From NCBI RefSeq assembly GCF_037893015.1, contig NC_133660.1, positions 285,297,078-285,361,077 on the forward strand: a stretch of DNA of 64,000 nucleotides, in the 5' to 3' direction. The notes beneath the pieces were generated by a model. It ran no database searches. It was given only the letters and a program-made list of their open reading frames with translations, and had not been told where the DNA came from. How positions within the stretch are numbered: position 1 is the stretch's first letter; every line of letters begins with the position of its first letter. Source of the DNA: Macrotis lagotis (taxonomy: Eukaryota > Chordata > Mammalia > Peramelemorphia > Peramelidae). The position numbers and the translations under genes are program-made. Shown piece after piece: positions 58,780 to 64,000 of this stretch.

Positions 58780-59095
58780 TACTGTTTGTCCTTCATTTCT
58801 GAAGAAGACTACAACATCAGGGAGGTGATGCCAAGAAAAGCACACACGATTGGATTTGGATGAGTGCGTACTATGCTAAGTCACCAGCCTCACTTTTTCC
58901 TCCAAAGTCATCTGGGTCCAGTGGGCAGATATGATTCAAGACAACTGGAGATGGCCCCAGATGTCAGGCAATCAGGGTTAAGTACCTTGTCCAAGCTCAT
59001 ATGGCTTGTAAGTGTTGGAGGTTGGATTCAAACTCCCATCTTCCTGATTCCAGGGCTAGTGCTCTGTCCACTGTGCCTTCTAGTTGCCCGGACAG
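58780..59095 (-). mobile_element. Third SINE type
   Basis: 'gtccttcatttctgaagaag', 'catctgggtccagtgggcag', 'cagggctagtgctctgtcca'. The most complete copy in the window. Confidence 0.7.
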
Positions 59096-60429
59096 AATTG
59101 AAGTGACTTGTAAAGAGTCACGTAGTAAATAAGTGTCTGATGCCTATTTGAACTCAGATCTTACCTGAGCTCTAGACTATCTGGTGAGCACTCATTCTTC
59201 TCACTCTTGGCCTTAAAAACACTGAGTGAATCTATTCAAATATTGGAGTGGATGATGAGTCAGCAAAAGTCAATATTTTACCAGGCACATTCCTTTGGGT
59301 TAGAAATAGTTATCTTTTAACTCTCTTTAATCTGAAATTCTTTTTAACTCTATTGATAAATCTTTATTATATTTAACTGAGGAAGCCAAGCACATTCTTA
59401 TTGTCATCCCAAAAGAATCAGAAATGTGTTTGTCTTTCAGTCCAAGCCTTTCCCTTTCCTTTCCTATCTTTAGATATTTATTCATTTTAGACTGTCACCT
59501 GAATTTTTCCTTTCTTGATCCCAGATCATTCTTATACATCTAAGAGTCTCATTTACCCTATAAATGGAGATATGAAATACTGAGGTTTTCATAGTGAATT
59601 CCCCCTGATTTTATGCAACTGCTAACTTTTAATGACTTCTCCACAAGCTGATTTTCAATCATTCAATTTTATTCTAATCAATTTAACTCAGTCAACATTT
59701 ATTAGGCCATTACTGAAGCCGGTAACATTCTGGGTGATAAGGAAACAGAGAATTCAATGAATTAACAACAAAAAAACCCAATCCTACCTTCTGGGAGTTG
59801 ACATTCTGTAGGGTGAATGGTACATATAATACATATAAAAGACAATTTGAGGAAGGAAAGGACACTGATAACTAGGAAAATGACCAATATTTTTCCATTG
59901 TAGTTGGCCCTTAAGGATTGTCAGGAGGAAAGGAAAGTTGAAGAAACAACCCCAGATCTAGGGGCACAGGCATGTCAGTGGGAAATTGAGAGATAATTTT
60001 GGCCTGAAGAGAGGTGACAAAAGGGGAATCATGAGAACTAAGTTTGTTTGGAACCAATTTGTTGTGGATTTGAAATGCCTGGTAGGCAGAAGAATTTATG
60101 TTTGATCCTAGAGAGGCAAGAAGACACACTGGAGAGTTTTGAAGTAGCTAAGTAGAAAACATCAGAAATCTCATTTGAGTCCCCTTTCCAGTGCGAACAT
60201 CCTGGGAAAGCAAGATTCTGTTCTAGGGCAGGACTATCAAAGGGCTGATATTCAGGTTGCTAACATCTGAACACTCTGAGTAAGGGCAATTTCAGGTAAA
60301 TGGACACAGGGTGTCTAAGGCTATTTTAAGTGCATTTGCATTTATTGATCTGAGTTTGTGTTGTCTCCCCAGATAGAATGTGAACTCCTGAAGAGCATAG
60401 TTGCCTGGATATGATATTTCTGGATCCTT
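59096..60429. other. Intergenic, between SLC22 copies, no gene seen
   Basis: A MIR/tRNA-type scrap lies at 59.1-59.2 kb, an older interspersed repeat at 59.68-59.87 kb ('cagtcaacatttattaggcc'), and unassigned sequence elsewhere. It lies 3' of copy B. Confidence 0.45.
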
Positions 60430-60805
60430 GCTCAGAATTTTTTCACACAATAATAATCCATCATACTCACATACAGAAACTTTTTCATTCATTTCTGAAT
60501 TGATAGACACGCCTTCAGTTACTCTTTGCCAACACAAAAAGAGCTGATTTGAATTATTTTTGTACAAGTAGGTATTTTCTCCATTATTAATAAAAGTCTC
60601 TTTGGGATAAAGACTTAGAAGTAGTATTGGATGAAAGAGTATAGACAATTTGATTGGTCGTTAGGCATAGATTCAAACTGTTCTCCAGGGTGAATGGATC
60701 AGTTCACAACTCCACCAACAATGCATTAGTGTCCCACATTTCCAACAATTATCATTTTTCTTTTCTGTTACATTAGCTAAATATTAGGTGTGAGGTAGTA
60801 CAGTA
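60430..60805 (-). mobile_element. Old L1 3' fragment just 3' of SLC22 copy B
   Basis: 'ttttgtacaagtaggtattt', 'cagttcacaactccaccaac' and 'ttaggtgtgaggtagtac' follow the 45.97-46.22 kb order. Confidence 0.7.
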
Positions 60806-60819
60806 TAGATTAGCAAGTA

Positions 60820-60825
60820 TTTATT
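60820..60825 (-). promoter_or_regulatory. Candidate poly(A) signal of SLC22 copy B
   Basis: AATAAA on the minus strand about 165 nt beyond the copy B stop codon, just before the older minus-strand L1 fragment at 60.43-60.80 kb. The position suits a 3' UTR end, but the hexamer is common in AT-rich DNA and this one could belong to a repeat. Confidence 0.35.
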
Positions 60826-60988
60826 TAACATTTGTGGATTGATTTACACTATTGAAACCTCTTGGAAACCTAGAATACATGCAGAACCACTGGTACTTTA
60901 AAAACTGTATGCATTGCCTCCCCAGAGAAGAGTAAAGTCCAGATTAAACTACAGTGGTTTTCTTCTCAGTCATATTCCTGGAATAATC

Positions 60989-61055
60989 CTAAAACTGGCT
61001 TATTTTCACTGTGGCGTCATCCTTATCTCTTGGTCGTGTTTCTCCTTTTGAAGAT
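60989..61055 (-). CDS. SLC22-family transporter copy B, last coding exon (cytoplasmic C-terminus and stop)
   Basis: A 67-nt terminal exon begins after an AG at 61057-61056. Its first base completes the split glycine codon left by the upstream exon (GG + A). The reading then runs SSKGETRPRDKDDATVKIS, then QF, and stops with TAG at 60989-60991. A short, charged C-terminal tail ending in a hydrophobic-T/S-QF pattern is typical of the SLC22A9/A10/A25 branch; in this family C-terminal tails often bind PDZ or trafficking partners. The phase match across a 2.8-kb intron, the correct length and the tail motif support this as the true last coding exon. The pyrimidine tract before the acceptor contains a run of T. 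No frameshift is visible, so copy B looks functional as far as it can be seen. Confidence 0.86.
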
Positions 61056-61590
61056 CTTCCCATGAATAAATGGAAAAAAAAAGAAACAAATTTGAGGATG
61101 ATTAATGGAGAGGAGGGAAGGAAAAAAGCTATAATCAAACACCCACTATGAGCCAAGCACCACCTTAAGGATTTCAAGTTTTACCTCATTTGAATGAAAG
61201 GAAAGAAACTTGTTTGAGGTGGAGAGCCAAGAGGCCCTGGATGCCCATTGATCACTCGCTAGCCATACTGACTTTGCCTGAGCCCTCCTGGTCTTCCCCT
61301 TTTCCCAATGGCTTTTATCTCAAAATTCGATCCAATCTAACAAGCATTTACTAAGCATGTGTTATATCCGGGTCACTAAGAATACAAATGAATAGTACAC
61401 AGTGGAAAGAGTCCTGCTTCTGCTCTTTTTATTTCTGTGATTGTGGATGCCTGGTTTTTCTTATCTAAAATAAAGAAATTAGACACTTGAGGTCCCCTTG
61501 ATGTAGAGAATTATGAATGTAGCTTTAATGCTATTAAAATCTTATTAATCGTGGAGGGTACTTTGCTCCTGAGATGTAAATTGACTCCCT

Positions 61591-61634
61591 GTCGATAGTA
61601 TACTGTCTCCCCGTCGATAGTATACTGTCTCCCC
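61591..61634. repeat. 22-bp perfect tandem duplication
   Basis: The unit GTCGATAGTATACTGTCTCCCC occurs twice (start 61591 and 61613) in the last intron of SLC22 copy B. It contains CpG sites unusual for this AT-rich region. Confidence 0.93.
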
Positions 61635-62010
61635 TTGACCCTGTTGTATTGTTTCTTCCCCCCCATCTTCTCCACTTAACCTTATAAGAGGAAGGATAAG
61701 TAAAACACTGATGTGACTAGAAATGACATGTTGAACTCAGAGGTCTCCCACCTTGGGACTGGAAGGGACCTGTACACAGTCTGCCATTGGAAGATACCTG
61801 GCCCAATATGTAGGAGCACTCCCCAAGTACCTCTCCTTGCCCAACCCACCAAGAAGGGTATTTCACAAGAAGTGTTGCCCCTTCTGGTCTCTTGATTCTA
61901 TCCTTGAATCTTTCAGGATGTCTACATCTCTCTTTCCTTCCTAGGTCATATGCTTAAATGCTAGGCACTGTTGGTTCACCATGTGCCCCCATGCCACGTG
62001 GCCGAGGCTG

Positions 62011-62011
<1 letters not shown>

Positions 62012-62067
<56 letters not shown>
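62012..62067. repeat. (TC)n microsatellite
   Basis: About 25 TC units ending in CACTCTCAC; in the last intron of SLC22 copy B and absent from the copy A flank. Confidence 0.93.
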
Positions 62068-62068
<1 letters not shown>

Positions 62069-62185
62069 ACTCAAACTTCACCTATCCTATTCTTAAAGTG
62101 GGTACTGCATTTCTAGGAGTTTTTTAACCTGCTATAATGAAATCCTGAGTAGTTTTAACATCCAAGAGAGCATGCAAATTCTTTT

Positions 62186-62337
62186 TTTTTTTTAGCTTTT
62201 GCAAGGCAAACAAGGTTAAGTGGTTTGCCCAAGGTCACACAGCTAGGTAATTATTAAGTATCTGAGACTGCATTTGAACCCAAGTACTCCTGACTCCAGG
62301 GCCAGTGCTTTATCCACTATGCCACCTAGCCGCCCCA
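62186..62337 (-). mobile_element. tRNA-derived SINE in the last intron of SLC22 copy B
   Basis: A perfect 17-base target duplication AGCATGCAAATTCTTTT (62169-62185 and 62338-62354). It is absent from the homologous flank of copy A. Confidence 0.93.
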
Positions 62338-63459
62338 AGCATGCAAATTCTTTTGCTTTTTAGTGACCCCCAAAATCCCAGTGGCAACACCCTAAGCTCT
62401 AAATCTCTGATGAAATGAAACATTCTGAATTTTTGAAAAATTTGAATTCCACTAGACAAATCTTTCCTTCTGTGGCCAATGGAGAAATCAGCTGGGTTTG
62501 AAGTGGAGACTTGGGGTGGGATCTCAGCTCTTCTAATTTTCAAGGACCCTACCCCACTTTGGACCTGCTTCTTCAACTATAACATAAGGAGATTAGACTT
62601 GATCATCTCTAATGTGGATGTCAGAGCTGGGAAGGATATAAGGTTATAACCCTCAACATCACATTTATAAACTGGGAAGCTAGAACTTGGATTCGTGTCT
62701 TTATAATCCAAAATGAATACCTTTCCATGTTAGCACAGGATGTCTGACTGTTATCTTCATGACTGCCTCTCTATCCCTTCCTGCTACCTGATATTCAGGA
62801 GACAATGAAGGGCTCTTGGTTTCCTGGATCTTGTTTTCTTCTTCTTGTCCTTCTACCTCTCTGATCACTTTTTTCCTCTGTCTTTAATTAGCTTCTCATA
62901 CTGTTTGCTACTTCCTCAAAGGGAATGGAGAGAATGTTGGATTTTTTTGGGTTCTATTGTGTGATGGCATTACAATAGTATTACTGGCTAATGTGACTAC
63001 AAAGATAAATTCTGGAATAGTCCCAGCCTTCAAGGAACTTACTATCTATACAAATCATACACACTCCCTTATTCCCCTTCTCTTAGAAGAATAAACAAAC
63101 TCTTTGGGCCCAGTTGAACTGATCTAAAAAAAAAACTGTTGAGACTGATGCCCTTCTTTCTCTCCTAACCTTTCCTGTGAATATCATGGGATACCTCCCT
63201 CTATCTACCCAACCATACCCCACCATCCTTTTCCAGCTCTGGGAAGGTCTTAAAAACAATACTCCTGGAATGACTTTTTCAGTCAGTTCCCCTGTGGCTC
63301 CAATCTCTCTCCCTGTGATGCTCCAGATCTAAACATCCTACCATGTCTATAATTCTCTCATAAATGTTTTCTTTCCCTCGTAGAATATAAACTCCAATTT
63401 CTGCCACTTATGAGTTGTGTGACCTTGGGCAAGTTACTTTACCTGATTGTACCACATCC

Positions 63460-63630
63460 AGGGCCATCTCCTGTTGACCTTATCCATATCTGGTCACTGG
63501 ACCCAGGAGTAGAAAATGAGACTGGTGCCCTAGCACAATACCCCCTCACTCAAATCTAATTCATGTGCTTGTCATGGCATCACCTTGCTGATGCAGTGTT
63601 CTTCTTTGAGAATGAAGGACAAATGTTATT
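63460..63630 (+). mobile_element. Third SINE type, plus strand, in the last intron of SLC22 copy B
   Basis: 'gtcactggacccaggagtag', 'aattcatgtgcttgtcatgg' and 'ttctttgagaatgaaggaca' match the family in reverse. Confidence 0.6.
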
Positions 63631-63833
63631 ATTATAAGTTCCATTAGGGGAGATGCTGTTCACTTACATATTTGTCTCTCAAGTATTTAGCACAAAGGTT
63701 TATTAAGCATATAGCCATTTTAAATCTATGCATGCCTTCATTCCTCTGGTCCAATTTTCTCTATTTACAGATGAGGCAAAAAAAGCAGAGAAAAGTTAAG
63801 TGACCTTCCCAAGATTTCACAGGCAATACTCAC

Positions 63834-64000
63834 CCATGTTGTATATCTTGGATAGTGTCAGGCATTGGCTGGTTCTGGGTTTCAGGGAGGAAGAAAAAGA
63901 TCACAAGGCTGGCAGTGACAGCTATGATTCCAAAAATGATCTGTGGCAGAACTGGAATGTAGTGCTTGAGTATATTCACCAATGGGGCTAGAATTGCCCC
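63834..64000 (-). CDS. SLC22-family transporter copy B, penultimate coding exon (5' part outside window)
   Basis: The minus strand reads open for 55 codons plus two bases from the window edge to a consensus donor (GTGAGT, with its G at 63833). The residues include APLVNIL, a hydrophobic segment with IIFGIIAVTASLVIFFF, then LPETQNQPMPDTIQDIQ. The LPET...PLPDTIQD pattern marks the end of the last transmembrane helix in SLC22 organic anion/cation transporters of the major facilitator superfamily. These are plasma-membrane carriers of organic anions, drugs and metabolites, mainly in kidney and liver. The exon ends in phase 2 (GG) and joins in frame to the exon at 60989-61055. I see no lesion. The exon start, and most of the gene, lie to the right of the window. 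The tail resembles the SLC22A9/A10/A25 type, but the exact paralogue cannot be assigned from about 77 residues. Confidence 0.93.

Larger units (their letters stand above)
61200..62750. repeat. Segmental duplication, copy B side
   Basis: Partner of 15967-16645. It is longer because of the SINE at 62186-62337, the TC repeat and the 22-bp duplication. Confidence 0.7.
61056..63833 (-). other. Last intron of SLC22 copy B
   Basis: A 2,778-bp intron with GT donor (63833-63832) and AG acceptor (61057-61056). It holds a CORE-SINE/MIR-like piece near 62.5-62.7 kb, a tRNA-derived SINE (62186-62337), a TC microsatellite (about 62012-62067), a perfect 22-bp tandem duplication (61591-61634) and a SINE-type piece at 63.46-63.63 kb. 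The stretch 61.2-62.75 kb aligns to 15.96-16.65 kb downstream of the dead copy A. Confidence 0.8.

Noticed and set aside
1..64000. CRISPR arrays, tRNA or rRNA genes, prokaryotic operons
   Set aside because: No regularly spaced repeats of 25-40 bp. tRNA-like A and B boxes occur only within SINEs. Sequence and gene structure are those of a vertebrate nuclear genome.

Overview
This window looks like marsupial nuclear DNA. It is AT-rich, intron-dominated and filled with interspersed repeats: about a dozen copies of one tRNA-derived SINE, two other SINE types, many L1 pieces and several retroviral LTR-like pieces. The marsupial call is an inference from remembered repeat families and was not checked against a database. 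I see no prokaryotic operon, CRISPR array, rRNA or tRNA gene.

The protein-coding content belongs to an SLC22 (organic anion transporter, OAT-like) cluster read from the minus strand, in head-to-tail order. Copy B enters at the right edge. Its penultimate coding exon (63834 to beyond 64000) and terminal exon (60989-61055) are intact, splice in phase and end in a typical SLC22 tail. Copy A (18861-39861) is a second SLC22 gene that is clearly dead. Exons 1, 2, 3, 4, 5 and 7 are recognisable, but they carry nonsense codons, frameshifts, lost splice sites and a retroposon-truncated exon 5. Exons 6 and 8-10 were not found. The 3' flanks of A (15.96-16.65 kb) and B (61.2-62.75 kb) align outside known SINEs, so the two copies probably arose by tandem duplication with an offset of about 45-46 kb.

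Layout: 0-15 kb, no recognised gene, old L1 and SINE pieces, a near-perfect 164-bp tandem duplication at 10.7-11.05 kb and a promoter-like or exon-like stretch at 13.2-13.9 kb. 15-40 kb, dead SLC22 copy A, with introns holding retroviral remnants (24.6-25.9 and 26.9-28.0 kb), pyrimidine tracts and an EEF1A1 processed pseudogene split by a later insertion. 40-43.4 kb, spacer and old L1. 43.4-58 kb, a nested stack in which one old minus-strand L1 is cut into four pieces by an LTR (itself cut by a SINE), a near-full-length minus-strand L1 (45.37-52.13 kb) and an internally deleted plus-strand L1 (53.43-57.99 kb). 58-64 kb, the 3' end of SLC22 copy B.

I found no convincing undescribed biological system. 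The best-supported results are the dead/intact SLC22 pair, the split EEF1A1 retrocopy and the nested L1 stack.
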